A stretch of 64,000 nt of DNA. Source: Zeimonas arvi. GTDB lineage: Bacteria > Pseudomonadota > Gammaproteobacteria > Burkholderiales > Burkholderiaceae_E. The stretch is from contig NZ_VDUY01000001.1 in assembly GCF_008039575.1 (NCBI RefSeq), positions 62,001-126,000 on the forward strand. The letters run 5' to 3'. Made by a program: the position numbers and the translations under genes. The notes beneath the pieces are model-generated. The model made no database searches. It was not told the origin of the DNA and was given only the letters and a program-made list of their open reading frames with translations. Positions 1-8,297 of this stretch are shown here, in pieces. Each line of letters opens with the position of its first letter. Within the stretch, counting starts at the first letter, position 1.

Positions 1-140
1 GCCGACAGAAGCGGCAAGACCGGCCGGCGCTCGGCACAGGAAACGCACAGCAGGAAAGACCAAGCTTAGCGGAGGAAGGCGCTTGCCGCCCGGTCAACCG
101 CACCCGGCATACCGCAATTCGAGCCGCGCACGATTCGCCT
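1..140. other. Noncoding stretch before repeat copy A
   Basis: No reading frame here has a plausible start, ribosome binding site and protein-like composition. The short open frames on both strands run into the GC-rich repeat that follows and look fortuitous. The window edge cuts the region, so it could include the end of an upstream gene, but nothing supports that. Confidence 0.4.
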
Positions 141-361
141 CGCGGCCGGGGGCCCGATGCCTGCGCCGCGTCCCGTGTGCGCTGGCGCGGGAGCGCAGCG
201 AAGACCCGGCGAGCGAAGCGAGAGCGGAACGCTGTCCGAGGCCCGCCGCAGGCGGGGCGAGTTGCGTTCCGCGACGGGGCTGAGCGCCCGCGCGACCAAG
301 CGTTTCCGCGAAGCGGACAGCGCACCCGGGACCCGGCGCAGGCATCGGGCCCCCGGCCGCG
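141..361 (+). repeat. Repeat copy A: conserved core between long inverted arms
   Basis: The outer arms 141-167 and 335-361 are perfect reverse complements over 27 bp, and the pairing continues inward to 183/319 with a few mismatches. The core (about 179-324) is nearly identical to 62198-62343 and to the reverse complement of the core at 61714-61929. Inside the core are a 9-bp pairing (224-232 with 264-272), a hairpin with stem 305-309/313-317 and loop GAA, and a C-rich/G-rich hairpin near 241-257. The arm sequence is unrelated to the arms of the other copies. The element starts 28 bp past the stop codon of the aminotransferase gene, which reads towards it. It could act as a terminator or mRNA 3' end, or be a mobile element inserted into a hairpin. 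Confidence 0.85.
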
Positions 362-388
362 CCGCGCAAAGTGCGCGCCGTGTCAGCC

Positions 389-1735
389 TTACTCGAGCGC
401 CGAAAGCACCTTCCGAAGCGTCGAAACGATGCGCTCGATGTGCGCCGACTCCAGGATCAGCGGCGGCGACATCGCGATCGTGTCGCCGGTCACGCGGATC
501 ATCAGCCCCTCGTCGAAGGCTGCGACCATCGCATCGTAGGCGCGCGCGCCCACCACGCCGTTGCGCGGCGACAGTTCGATCGCGCCGACCAGGCCGATGT
601 TGCGGATGTCGATCACGTTGGGAAGGTCACGCAGCGAGTGCATCGCGTCTTCCCATTCCTTCTCGAGCCTCGTGGCGCGAGTGAGCAGGCCTTCGCGCTG
701 GTAGATGTCGAGCGTGGCGATGCCGGCTGCGCAGGCGACCGGATGGCCCGAGTAGGTATAGCCGTGGAACAGCTCGATCATCCCCTCGGGGCCGTTCATG
801 AAGGCGTCGTGCACCTTGGCGGTGGCGAACACCGCGCCCATCGGGATCGTGGCGTTGGTGAGCCCCTTGGCGGTGGTGAACAGGTCGGGCTTGACGCCGA
901 AGCGGTCGGCCGCGAAGGGTGTGCCGAGCCGGCCGAAGCCGGTGATGACCTCGTCGAAGATCAGCAGGATGCCGTGCTTGTCGCACAGCGCGCGCAGCTT
1001 CTCGAGATAGCCCTTGGGCGGCAGCAGCACGCCGGTGGACCCCGCCACCGGCTCGACGATGACCGCGGCGATGGTCTCGGCGCCGTGCAGGGCCACCAGT
1101 CGCTCGAGATCGTCGGCCAGGTGGGCGCCCCAGGCCGGCTGGCCGCGCGAGAAGGCGTTGTGCTCGAGATCGTGCGTGTGGGGCAGGTGGTCGACCGCCG
1201 GCAGCAGCGCGCCGGAGAAGGCCTTGCGGTTGTTGACCATGCCGCCCACCGAGATGCCGCCAAAGCCCACCCCGTGGTAGCCGCGCTCGCGGCCGATCAG
1301 GCGGGTGCGCTGGGCCTCGCCGCGCACCCGATGATAGGCGAGCGCGATCTTGAGCGCGGTGTCGACGGCCTCGGAGCCGGAGTTGACGTAGAAGACCTTG
1401 TCGAAGCCCTTGGGCGCGATCTCGATCAGGCGGTTGGCGAACTCGAAGCCGATCGGGTGGCCGAACTGGAACGAGGGCGCGAAGTCCATCTCCTGCAGCT
1501 GGCGGGCGGCGGCCGCGACGATTTCCTCGCGACCATGCCCGGCATTCACGCACCAGAGACCCGAGGTCGCGTCGAGGATCTCCCGCCCTTCCGGCGTCTT
1601 GTAGAAGACGCCCTTGGCCGAGGACACCAGCCTGGGATTGGCCTTGAACTGCCGGTTGGCGGTGAAAGGCATCCACCAGTGGCTCAGGTCGACGGCGGCT
1701 TCTGCGGTCAGGCGCTTGTTCTCGGGGGCATTCAT
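389..1735 (-). CDS. Class III aminotransferase, beta-alanine (omega-amino acid):pyruvate type
   Basis: This is a PLP-dependent fold-type I aminotransferase of 448 aa, a usual length for omega-amino acid:pyruvate transaminases. The N-terminal HWWMPFTANRQFK stretch, the cofactor-phosphate motif NSGSEAVDTALK (about 118-129), the IFDEVITGFGR motif (about 259-269) and the Schiff-base lysine in TTAKGLTNA (Lys290) fit that subgroup. Such enzymes move the amino group of beta-alanine or other omega-amines to pyruvate, giving malonate semialdehyde and alanine. The start at 1735 is chosen because AGGAG lies 8 bases upstream; a longer frame to 1831 has no such site. It is divergent from argE and ends 28 bp before repeat copy A. 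Substrate specificity is inferred from family resemblance only. Confidence 0.85.
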   Translation of the reverse strand: MNAPENKRLTAEAAVDLSHWWMPFTANRQFKANPRLVSSAKGVFYKTPEGREILDATSGLWCVNAGHGREEIVAAAARQLQEMDFAPSFQFGHPIGFEFANRLIEIAPKGFDKVFYVNSGSEAVDTALKIALAYHRVRGEAQRTRLIGRERGYHGVGFGGISVGGMVNNRKAFSGALLPAVDHLPHTHDLEHNAFSRGQPAWGAHLADDLERLVALHGAETIAAVIVEPVAGSTGVLLPPKGYLEKLRALCDKHGILLIFDEVITGFGRLGTPFAADRFGVKPDLFTTAKGLTNATIPMGAVFATAKVHDAFMNGPEGMIELFHGYTYSGHPVACAAGIATLDIYQREGLLTRATRLEKEWEDAMHSLRDLPNVIDIRNIGLVGAIELSPRNGVVGARAYDAMVAAFDEGLMIRVTGDTIAMSPPLILESAHIERIVSTLRKVLSALE

Positions 1736-1898
1736 CGATGACTCCTGTGCGTGCGGGCTGGACGCTGAGGCAGCCGCCCGGGAATTGACGAAAAGGCGCC
1801 GGATTGCCGGTGCTTCCGGAGATTGCGCCATGGTAGCGCGCTAAACTGCGCCGACCAATCCCCGTAACGCCCCGACACTGCCGCAGGCATCCCGAAAA

Positions 1899-3077
1899 AT
1901 GACCGACAAGCGCCCGCAAGCCCCCCTCGCCACCCTGGAAAGGCTGGTCGCCTTCGACACCGTCAGCGCCAACAGCAACGCGGCGCTGATCGACTGGGCC
2001 GCCGAACGGCTGGAAGCCGTGGGCGCCAAGGTCATGGTCCAGCACGCGCCGGAGCCCGGCAAGGCCAACCTGTTCGCCACGATCGGTCCGGAGGACGTGC
2101 CGGGCCTGATGCTGTCGGGTCACTCCGACGTGGTGCCGGTGGCCGGCCAGGCCTGGACGACAGATCCCTTCGTGCTGACCCGCAAGGGCGACAATCTGTA
2201 CGCCCGCGGCTCGGCCGACATGAAGGGCTTCATCGCCTGCGTGCTCGACGCGGCGCCGCGCTTTGCCGCGGGCGGACTGAAGCAGCCGCTGCACGTCGCC
2301 CTCTCCTACAACGAGGAAACGAACATGCACGGCATGCGGCAGTTGGCCGGGCACCTGGCCAGCGCGCCGGTCAAGCCGGCCGCCTGCCTGATCGGCGAGC
2401 CGACCTCGATGCAGGTGGTGGTCGCCAACAAGGGCGCGGCGGGCTTCAAGGTCAAGGTGCGCGGCCACTCGGTGCATTCGTCGCTTCGCGACAGCGGGGT
2501 CTCGGCGGTCGAGATCGCCGCCGAGATCATCCACTTCGTGAGCGAACTGCAGCAGGAACTGCGCGCGGCGGCCCGCCACGACGGCTTCGAGTTCCCGCAC
2601 ACCAGCGTGCACGTGGGCCGCATCCAGGGCGGCACCGCCCACAACATCACCGCGAAGGACTGCGAGTTCCTGCTCGAGATCCGCGCCCTGCCCGGCCAGC
2701 GCGCCACCGACATCCTGGCCCGCATCCGGGCCTTCTGCGACGGGCTGGAGCCGGCCATGAAGGCGATCTCGCCCGAGTGCGGCATCGCGATCGAGGAGGT
2801 CTTCGACACGCCGGCGCTCGACGAACGCGGCAACACCTACCTGGCCAAGGCGATCATGCCGCTGTGCGGTCACTTCGTGCCGGGCCGCGTGAGCTTCGGC
2901 ACCGAAGCCGGCATCCTTCAGGACATCGGGGTGCCCACCGTCGTCTGCGGACCGGGCCGCATCGCGGTGGCCCACCAGCCGGACGAGCACGTCGAAGTCG
3001 AGCAACTCGAGCAATGCATGAAATTCCTGTTCGTGTTAGCCGAACGAATGGAGCAAGGCATTTCGCTTCGGGGCTGA
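1899..3077 (+). CDS. argE: Acetylornithine deacetylase (M20 family)
   Basis: This 392-aa protein has the M20 di-zinc peptidase pattern. The metal ligand motif SGHSDVVPV has His75, ARGSADMKG has the bridging Asp107, and SYNEETNMHG has the catalytic and metal-binding Glu pair 139-140. The residue before the pair is Asn where Asp is common. A lid/dimerisation domain follows (about 180-290), then the C-terminal metal half. ArgE releases acetate from N-acetylornithine in arginine synthesis. The length fits. Related M20 amidohydrolases are hard to separate by eye, so the exact substrate is somewhat uncertain. No strong ribosome binding site precedes the ATG. argG is also in the window but about 60 kb away. 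Confidence 0.8.
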   Translation: MTDKRPQAPLATLERLVAFDTVSANSNAALIDWAAERLEAVGAKVMVQHAPEPGKANLFATIGPEDVPGLMLSGHSDVVPVAGQAWTTDPFVLTRKGDNLYARGSADMKGFIACVLDAAPRFAAGGLKQPLHVALSYNEETNMHGMRQLAGHLASAPVKPAACLIGEPTSMQVVVANKGAAGFKVKVRGHSVHSSLRDSGVSAVEIAAEIIHFVSELQQELRAAARHDGFEFPHTSVHVGRIQGGTAHNITAKDCEFLLEIRALPGQRATDILARIRAFCDGLEPAMKAISPECGIAIEEVFDTPALDERGNTYLAKAIMPLCGHFVPGRVSFGTEAGILQDIGVPTVVCGPGRIAVAHQPDEHVEVEQLEQCMKFLFVLAERMEQGISLRG

Positions 3078-3117
3078 AAGGGCCGGCCGGCATCCCCGTG
3101 GATCGCCGACCGTTTGC

Positions 3118-3137
3118 CTGGTGTACTTGTATACCAG
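3118..3137. promoter_or_regulatory. Operator-like palindrome upstream of the tripartite transporter genes
   Basis: The 20-bp sequence reads CTGGTGTACT then TGTATACCAG, and 8 of 10 positions pair across the dyad. It lies 80 bp before the Bug gene, in the only sizeable gap before that operon. The TGTATAC core resembles sites bound by GntR-family (FCD) repressors, but no such regulator is adjacent, so the binding protein is unknown. Confidence 0.45.
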
Positions 3138-3216
3138 TACGATTGACGCCCGTTGCGCGCCGGCCAGGCCGGCCGCGAGCGATCGCAGCACAAACGACCC
3201 CAGAGGAGAACCGCAA

Positions 3217-4197
3217 ATGAAACGTCGCAACCTGCTCGGCGCGCTCAGCGCCACCGCAGCCGCCCTGAGCTTCGGCCTGGCCAGCGCGCCGGCCATGGCC
3301 GCCTGGCCCGAGCGCCCCATCCAGATGATCGTGCCCTGGGGCGCCGGCGGCGGCACCGATGCCGTGGCCCGCTTCATGGCGGCCGAACTCGAGAAGGAAC
3401 TGGGCCAGCCGGTCAACGTGGTCAACCGGACCGGCGGCAGCGGCGTCGTCGGCCACCAGGCCATCGCCATGAGCAAGCCCGACGGCTACACGCTGGGCCT
3501 GGTGACCGTCGAGATCGCGATGATGCGGCACGCCGGCCTGACCCAGCTGAGCTACAAGGACCTCACGCCGGTGGCGCTGGTCAACTACGATCCGAACGCG
3601 GTGTTCGTGCGGGCCGACTCCCCGATCAAGACCGCGCAGGATCTGCTCGACGCCGCCAAGGCCAATCCGGGCAAGATGAAGTCGGCCGGCACCGGCCAGG
3701 GCGGCATCTGGCACCTGGGCCTGGCGGGCATGCTGGTCGAGTCCAAGCTGGCAGGCGACGCCATCACCTGGGTGCCCAGCCAGGGCGCCGCACCCGGCCT
3801 GCAGGACCTGGTCGCCGGCGGCCTCGACATGGTCTCGTGCTCGCTGCCCGAGGCCCGCGCGCTGATCGACGCCGGCCGGGTACGCCCGCTGGTCCTGATG
3901 GACACCAAGCCCGACAACCTGTTCCCGAAGGTGCCGCTGCTCAAGGACGTCACCGGCAGCAACTGGACCAACGGCGCCTGGCGCGGCATCGCGGGTCCGA
4001 AGGGCATGCCGCAGGACATCGTGGACAAGCTGGCGGCCGCCGCCAAGAAGATCTACGACTCGAAGGCCTACGCAGACTTCCTCGCCTCGCGCGGCTTCGG
4101 CGCCACCTGGGGCGGTCCGAAGGAATTCGGCGACTTCATGGCCAAGGAAGACGAGTCCAAGGGCGCGGTCATGAAGGCCGTCGGCCTGGCGAAGTAA
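3217..4197 (+). CDS. Bug/TctC-family periplasmic solute-binding protein
   Basis: A 326-aa receptor for a tripartite tricarboxylate transporter. It has a basic N-terminus (MKRRNLLG), a hydrophobic signal segment ending in PAMA/AW near residue 28, and the family pattern WPERPIQMIVPWGAGGGTDA in mature lobe 1. It would bind a carboxylate in the periplasm and deliver it to the TctA/TctB membrane pair encoded next. The ATG at 3217 is preceded by AGAGGAGAA. A hairpin at 4214-4238 separates it from tctB. The ligand cannot be read from the sequence; Bug proteins bind dicarboxylates, aromatic acids, amino acids and nicotinate, among others. Confidence 0.9.
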   Translation: MKRRNLLGALSATAAALSFGLASAPAMAAWPERPIQMIVPWGAGGGTDAVARFMAAELEKELGQPVNVVNRTGGSGVVGHQAIAMSKPDGYTLGLVTVEIAMMRHAGLTQLSYKDLTPVALVNYDPNAVFVRADSPIKTAQDLLDAAKANPGKMKSAGTGQGGIWHLGLAGMLVESKLAGDAITWVPSQGAAPGLQDLVAGGLDMVSCSLPEARALIDAGRVRPLVLMDTKPDNLFPKVPLLKDVTGSNWTNGAWRGIAGPKGMPQDIVDKLAAAAKKIYDSKAYADFLASRGFGATWGGPKEFGDFMAKEDESKGAVMKAVGLAK

Positions 4198-4213
4198 GCG
4201 CCTGACAGCGCCT

Positions 4214-4238
4214 CGCGGCGGCCGCAACGGCCGCCGCG
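4214..4238 (+). terminator. Intercistronic hairpin between the Bug gene and tctB
   Basis: A perfect 10-bp GC stem (4214-4223 with 4229-4238) with a 5-base loop is followed by a pyrimidine run containing several T residues (about 4240-4258). It fits a partial terminator or a 3'-end stabiliser that lets the binding protein be made in excess of the membrane subunits, a common pattern in binding-protein-dependent transport operons. Confidence 0.55.
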
Positions 4239-4294
4239 CTCTCTCTCTTTCCGTTCCCTGCTCTCTCCGTTCCCCACCCTCCGAGGCCCGCGTC

Positions 4295-4756
4295 GTGCGC
4301 GTGAACGATACCGTCATCGGCGCAGTGCTGCTCGCGCTGTCGCTCGTCGTGCTCTGGCACGTCAAGGATTTCCCCGCGATCCCCGGACAGCCCTATGGCG
4401 CGGCCCTGTACCCGATCGTGGTTGCCGCGGGTCTGGCGATCGCCTCGGTGCTGCTGCTCCTGCAAGGGCTGCGCAGCGGCGAACCGGTGTTCGCTGCCCA
4501 GGCGACATCGCGCCGCGGATTGCTGGCGTTCGCCGTGACGCTGGGCTCGCTGTTCTTCTACGTGCTGGCTGTCGACGCGCTCGGCTTCATCGTCTGCTCG
4601 CTGCTGATGCTGTCCGCGCTGATGTGGAGCTACGGCGTGCGCGCGTCCCGGGTCGTTCCGGTCGCGATCGTGGCGACCCTCATCATCCACACCGGCTTCT
4701 ACAAGCTGCTCAAGGTCCCCCTGCCCTGGGGCCTGCTGCAGCCGATCGCCTGGTAA
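4295..4756 (+). CDS. tctB: TctB-family small membrane subunit
   Basis: A 153-aa protein with four hydrophobic segments (about 8-24, 40-60, 80-105 and 110-140), the layout of the small TctB subunit. It follows the Bug gene and precedes tctA, completing a secondary carboxylate importer. The start is GTG at 4295 with GAGG 8 bases upstream; a second GTG at 4301 is also possible. TctB proteins are poorly conserved, so the call rests on topology and position. Confidence 0.85.
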   Translation: MRVNDTVIGAVLLALSLVVLWHVKDFPAIPGQPYGAALYPIVVAAGLAIASVLLLLQGLRSGEPVFAAQATSRRGLLAFAVTLGSLFFYVLAVDALGFIVCSLLMLSALMWSYGVRASRVVPVAIVATLIIHTGFYKLLKVPLPWGLLQPIAW

Positions 4757-4774
4757 GCGCCCACGGAGCTCACG

Positions 4775-6259
4775 ATGGAAGCCGTACTCACTGCCCTGCA
4801 AATGGTCGCCAGCATGGACGTGCTGCTGGCGATGCTCGGCTCCGCCCTGTTCGGGCTCTTCGTCGGCGCCGTCCCCGGACTCACCGCCACGATGGCCACC
4901 GCCCTGCTGGTGCCGATCACCTTCTTCCTGCCGCCGATCCCGGCGGTGGCCGTCATGGTGACCGCCACCGCCATGGCGATCTTCGCCGGCGACATCCCCG
5001 GCTGCCTGGTGCGCATCCCGGGCACGCCTGCCTCGGCGGCCTACGTCGACGAATCCTATGCAATGACCCGCAAGGGCCAGGCCGAGACCGCGCTGGGCAT
5101 CGCGCTGGTCTTCTCGGCAATCGGCGGCCTGTTCGGCACCCTGGTGCTGATCTTCGCGGCACCCTCGCTGGCCGAGTTCGCGCTCCAGTTCAGCTCCTTC
5201 GAGTACTTCTGGCTGGTGCTGCTGGGACTCACCTGCGCGGTGTTCATCGCCGGCGACCAGCCGCTGCGCGGCATGGTCACGCTGTTCCTGGGCCTGCTGT
5301 TCGGCGCGGTGGGCCTGGAGAATCCGGCCGCGCACCCGCGCTTCACCTTCGGCAATGCCGACCTGCTGGGCGGCGTGAGCCTGATCCCCGCGATGATCGG
5401 GCTGTTCGCGGTTTCCGAGATCCTGCGCTTTTCGGTCGCGCCGACCCAGATCGACGCGGTCAAGGCCCAGGTGGGCTCGGTCTTCCGCGGCATGGGCGGC
5501 ATGATCATCAAGTACCGCAAGCAGACCCTGCGCGGCAGCCTTCTCGGGACCGCGGTCGGCGCGCTGCCCGGGGCCGGCGCAGACATGGCGGCCTGGATGT
5601 CCTACGCCTTGAGCCGGAAGACCTCGAAGGAGCCCGAGAAGTTCGGCACCGGCCACCCCGAGGGCCTGGTCGAGGCCGGCGCCGCCAACAACAGCGCGCT
5701 GGCCAGCGCGTGGATTCCCGCCCTGGTGTTCGGAATCCCCGGCGACTCGATCACCGCGATCGTGATCGGCGTGCTGTACATGAAGAACATGAACCCGGGG
5801 CCCACGATCTTCATCAACAGCCCCGAGAACATCTACGCGGTGTTCGCGGTGTTCATCCTGGCCAACCTGCTCATGCTGCCGCTGGGTTGGCTGTGCATCA
5901 AGGCCGCCACCCGGCTGCTGCGCACCCCGCGCAACATCCTGATGCCGGTGATCCTGATGTTCTGCGTGGTCGGTTCGTTCGCGATCAACAATTCCCCGTT
6001 CGACCTGTGGATCCTGATCGGCTTCGGCCTGCTCGGCTGGTTCCTCGAGGCGCACAGATTCCCCATCGCACCGGCCATCCTCGGAATGCTGCTCGGCAAG
6101 ATGCTCGAGGAGAACTTCATCACCTCGATGATCAAGTCCGAAGGCAATCTTCTGGGCTTCGTCGACCGGCCGGTGTCGGCTGGGCTCGCCGTGTTCACCG
6201 TGCTCGTCTGGGTGCTGTCGGGCTGGTTCGCGCTTAAGCGGCGAATGGCCAGGAACTGA
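4775..6259 (+). CDS. tctA: TctA-family large membrane subunit of tripartite carboxylate transporter
   Basis: A 494-aa polytopic protein with about 11-12 hydrophobic segments. It carries TctA family signatures: GAVPGLTATMATALLVP near residue 29, a GDIPGCLVRIPGTPASAAYVD stretch near 70, and a second glycine-rich copy LPGAGADMAAWMSYA in mid-protein. Both are thought to line the substrate path. It works with TctB and the periplasmic Bug receptor, driven by an ion gradient. The ATG at 4775 is 18 bp after the tctB stop, with GGAG just upstream. A GC-rich hairpin follows the stop. Confidence 0.92.
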   Translation: MEAVLTALQMVASMDVLLAMLGSALFGLFVGAVPGLTATMATALLVPITFFLPPIPAVAVMVTATAMAIFAGDIPGCLVRIPGTPASAAYVDESYAMTRKGQAETALGIALVFSAIGGLFGTLVLIFAAPSLAEFALQFSSFEYFWLVLLGLTCAVFIAGDQPLRGMVTLFLGLLFGAVGLENPAAHPRFTFGNADLLGGVSLIPAMIGLFAVSEILRFSVAPTQIDAVKAQVGSVFRGMGGMIIKYRKQTLRGSLLGTAVGALPGAGADMAAWMSYALSRKTSKEPEKFGTGHPEGLVEAGAANNSALASAWIPALVFGIPGDSITAIVIGVLYMKNMNPGPTIFINSPENIYAVFAVFILANLLMLPLGWLCIKAATRLLRTPRNILMPVILMFCVVGSFAINNSPFDLWILIGFGLLGWFLEAHRFPIAPAILGMLLGKMLEENFITSMIKSEGNLLGFVDRPVSAGLAVFTVLVWVLSGWFALKRRMARN

Positions 6260-6290
6260 CGCCGGGGCAGAAGAGGCGCTCGCCCCGGCG
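6260..6290 (+). terminator. Hairpin after tctA
   Basis: A 9-bp GC stem (6260-6268 with 6282-6290) and 13-base loop begin immediately after the tctA stop codon. No T tract follows, so it may protect the 3' end or assist Rho-dependent termination rather than act as an intrinsic terminator. Confidence 0.4.
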
Positions 6291-6397
6291 CGGATGACCA
6301 TGGCGCACTGCCTGACCCCGGAAAGGTCTTCCCGGCCTGTGCGACAATCGTCAGTTTTCCGGAACGCTGGGGCGTCACCGTCCCGCCGCTGCCTCTG

Positions 6398-7666
6398 ATG
6401 CTGCTCTGGGTTTCCATCGCGCTCCTGACCCTGGTCGTGACCGCGGCCGTGGTGTGGCCGCTCTTCTCGCGCAAGTCGATTGCGGTCGCCGACGACGATC
6501 TCGACCGACGGCTCGCGGTGTTCCGCGACCGCCGCGACGAGATCGGGCGCGAGCGCGACGCCGGCCGCCTCACCGACGCCGAGGCCGAGCAGGCGCTGGC
6601 CGACCTGCTTCGCCAGATGGCCGAGGAACTGCCGCCGGAAGCGATCGCCGACGCCGGGCAACCGGCGCCGCAGGATGCGCAGGCATCCCGCTCGCGTACG
6701 CCGAGGCTCGCGGGCCTCGCGCTCGCGGTGCTGCTGCCGCTGGTCGCGGTCGGCGCCTATCGCGCGGTGGGCTCGCCCGAGATCGCACTGGCCCAGCTCG
6801 AAGGCCGCTCCGGCGACCTCGCCGGCAGCCCCCAGGCGCAATTCGACGCGCTGGTGGCCGAGATCGAGGCGCGGCTGCGCGCGAACCCCAAGGACGGCGA
6901 GGCCTGGGCGGTGCTGGCCGAGGCCTACAAGATGATCGGCGATCACGGCGCCGCGATCGAGGCCTTCGGCAAGGCGACCGGCCTGCTGCCGCCCAATGCC
7001 CGCTTGCTTGCCGACTACGCCGAATCCACCGCGCTCGCCGCAGGCGGCGACTTCTCCGGCCGACCGACCGAGCTGCTCGAGCAGGCACTGGCCGCCGACC
7101 CGAACGACCCCAAGGCGATCGCGCTGATGGGCGCCGCGCGCTACCGGGCCGGCGACCTGCCCGCGGCGCGCCGCTATCTCGCCCAGTTGCTCGGCACGCT
7201 GCCGCCCGGCTCGCAGGATGCGACGCAGATCGGCGAGGTCGTGGCGCGGATCGACGCCGAACTCGCCGCGCGCGGCCAGACGCCTGCCTCCGGCGGGCAG
7301 CCTGCGGCGCCGACGGGCCCTGCCGTTCTGAGCGGCCGAGTGGAGCTCGCCCCGGCGCTGTCCGGCAAGGTGCCTGCGGGCGCCACGCTCTTCGTGATCG
7401 CCCGGGCGGCTGAGGGCCCCCGGATTCCGGTCGCCGTGCTGCGCCAGCCGGCCGATTCGCTGCCGCTGGCCTTCGAGCTGGGCGACGACAATGCGATGGA
7501 TCCCTCGCGCCTGCTGTCGACCGTCGGCGAGATCGTGCTGGAGGCCCGCATCAGCCCTTCGGGCGACGCGATGCGCAAGCCGGGAGACCTGATCGGCGAG
7601 ACGGTCGCGGCGAAACCGGGCAACACCGGCATCACCCTCGTGGTCGACCGGGTCGTCGAACAGTGA
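6398..7666 (+). CDS. ccmI: Cytochrome c maturation protein CcmI (CycH), TPR apocytochrome chaperone
   Basis: A 422-aa protein. Residues 1-25 form one membrane helix, followed by a charged helix (about 33-80) typical of the CcmI head, a second hydrophobic helix (about 100-122), TPR-like repeats (about 150-260) and a C-terminal beta domain (about 310-422) with PVAVLR and DDNAMDPSRLL. CcmI holds apocytochromes c for heme ligation by CcmF/CcmH. It precedes ccmA here, whereas the gene is often at the end of the cluster. Its stop overlaps the ccmA GTG by four bases. No clear ribosome binding site precedes the ATG. Confidence 0.9.
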   Translation: MLLWVSIALLTLVVTAAVVWPLFSRKSIAVADDDLDRRLAVFRDRRDEIGRERDAGRLTDAEAEQALADLLRQMAEELPPEAIADAGQPAPQDAQASRSRTPRLAGLALAVLLPLVAVGAYRAVGSPEIALAQLEGRSGDLAGSPQAQFDALVAEIEARLRANPKDGEAWAVLAEAYKMIGDHGAAIEAFGKATGLLPPNARLLADYAESTALAAGGDFSGRPTELLEQALAADPNDPKAIALMGAARYRAGDLPAARRYLAQLLGTLPPGSQDATQIGEVVARIDAELAARGQTPASGGQPAAPTGPAVLSGRVELAPALSGKVPAGATLFVIARAAEGPRIPVAVLRQPADSLPLAFELGDDNAMDPSRLLSTVGEIVLEARISPSGDAMRKPGDLIGETVAAKPGNTGITLVVDRVVEQ

Positions 7667-8295
7667 CCGCCGGTATCGCCGTGAGCGGACTGGCCTGCGC
7701 CGCCGGCATCCGGACGCTGTTCTCGGGGCTGGGCTTCGAGGTGCCGCCCGGCGACTGGCTCGCGCTGACCGGGCCGAACGGCACCGGCAAGACGACCCTG
7801 CTGCGCGCGGTCGCCGGCCTGGTGCGGCCCATCGCGGGCGAGGTCCGCTGGAACGGTGCGCCGCGCCGAGTCTCCTCGCCGGAGTGGCACGCCGCCTGCC
7901 TGTTCCAGGGGCACGCGGCCGGCTGGAAGGACAACCTGGCTGCGGGCGAGAACCTGCGCCTGCAGCGCGAGCTCGACGGCGCGGACCGCGCGCCGCCCCC
8001 CGCCGAACTGCTCGCCTGGGTGGGCCTGGCGCGCCAGGCGAAGCTGCCCTTCGGGCGGCTGTCGGCCGGCCAGCGGCGGCGCGTGTCGCTGGCCCGGCTG
8101 GCCGCATCCCAGCGTCCGCTCTGGCTGCTCGACGAACCGGCCACCGCGCTCGACACCGCCGGCCAGACGCTGTTCGGCGAGTTGCTCGACGCCCACCTCG
8201 CGCGCGGCGGGATCGCGATCGTGGCGACCCACCAGCGGCTGCCGGTGAGCAGCGCGCCGATCGAGCTGTCGCTCGGCGACTACGCGGGAGCCTGA
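7663..8295 (+). CDS. ccmA: Heme exporter ATP-binding protein CcmA
   Basis: A 210-aa ABC ATPase with Walker A GPNGTGKTT (37-45), signature LSAGQRRRVSLARL (about 126-139) and Walker B PLWLLDEPATALD. The NGTGK loop and short length match CcmA. With CcmB it forms the ABC complex that drives release of holo-CcmE from CcmC. It starts at GTG 7663, overlapping the ccmI stop (GTGA), which suggests translational coupling. Confidence 0.93.
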   Translation: MTAGIAVSGLACAAGIRTLFSGLGFEVPPGDWLALTGPNGTGKTTLLRAVAGLVRPIAGEVRWNGAPRRVSSPEWHAACLFQGHAAGWKDNLAAGENLRLQRELDGADRAPPPAELLAWVGLARQAKLPFGRLSAGQRRRVSLARLAASQRPLWLLDEPATALDTAGQTLFGELLDAHLARGGIAIVATHQRLPVSSAPIELSLGDYAGA

Positions 8296-8297
8296 GC

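Noticed and set aside
627-3014. A 795-codon open frame on the minus strand over argE and the aminotransferase gene
   Set aside because: It lies opposite argE and out of frame with the aminotransferase, both with clear motifs. Its composition (Arg, Gly, His, Gln runs) is the usual shadow of high-GC coding DNA.
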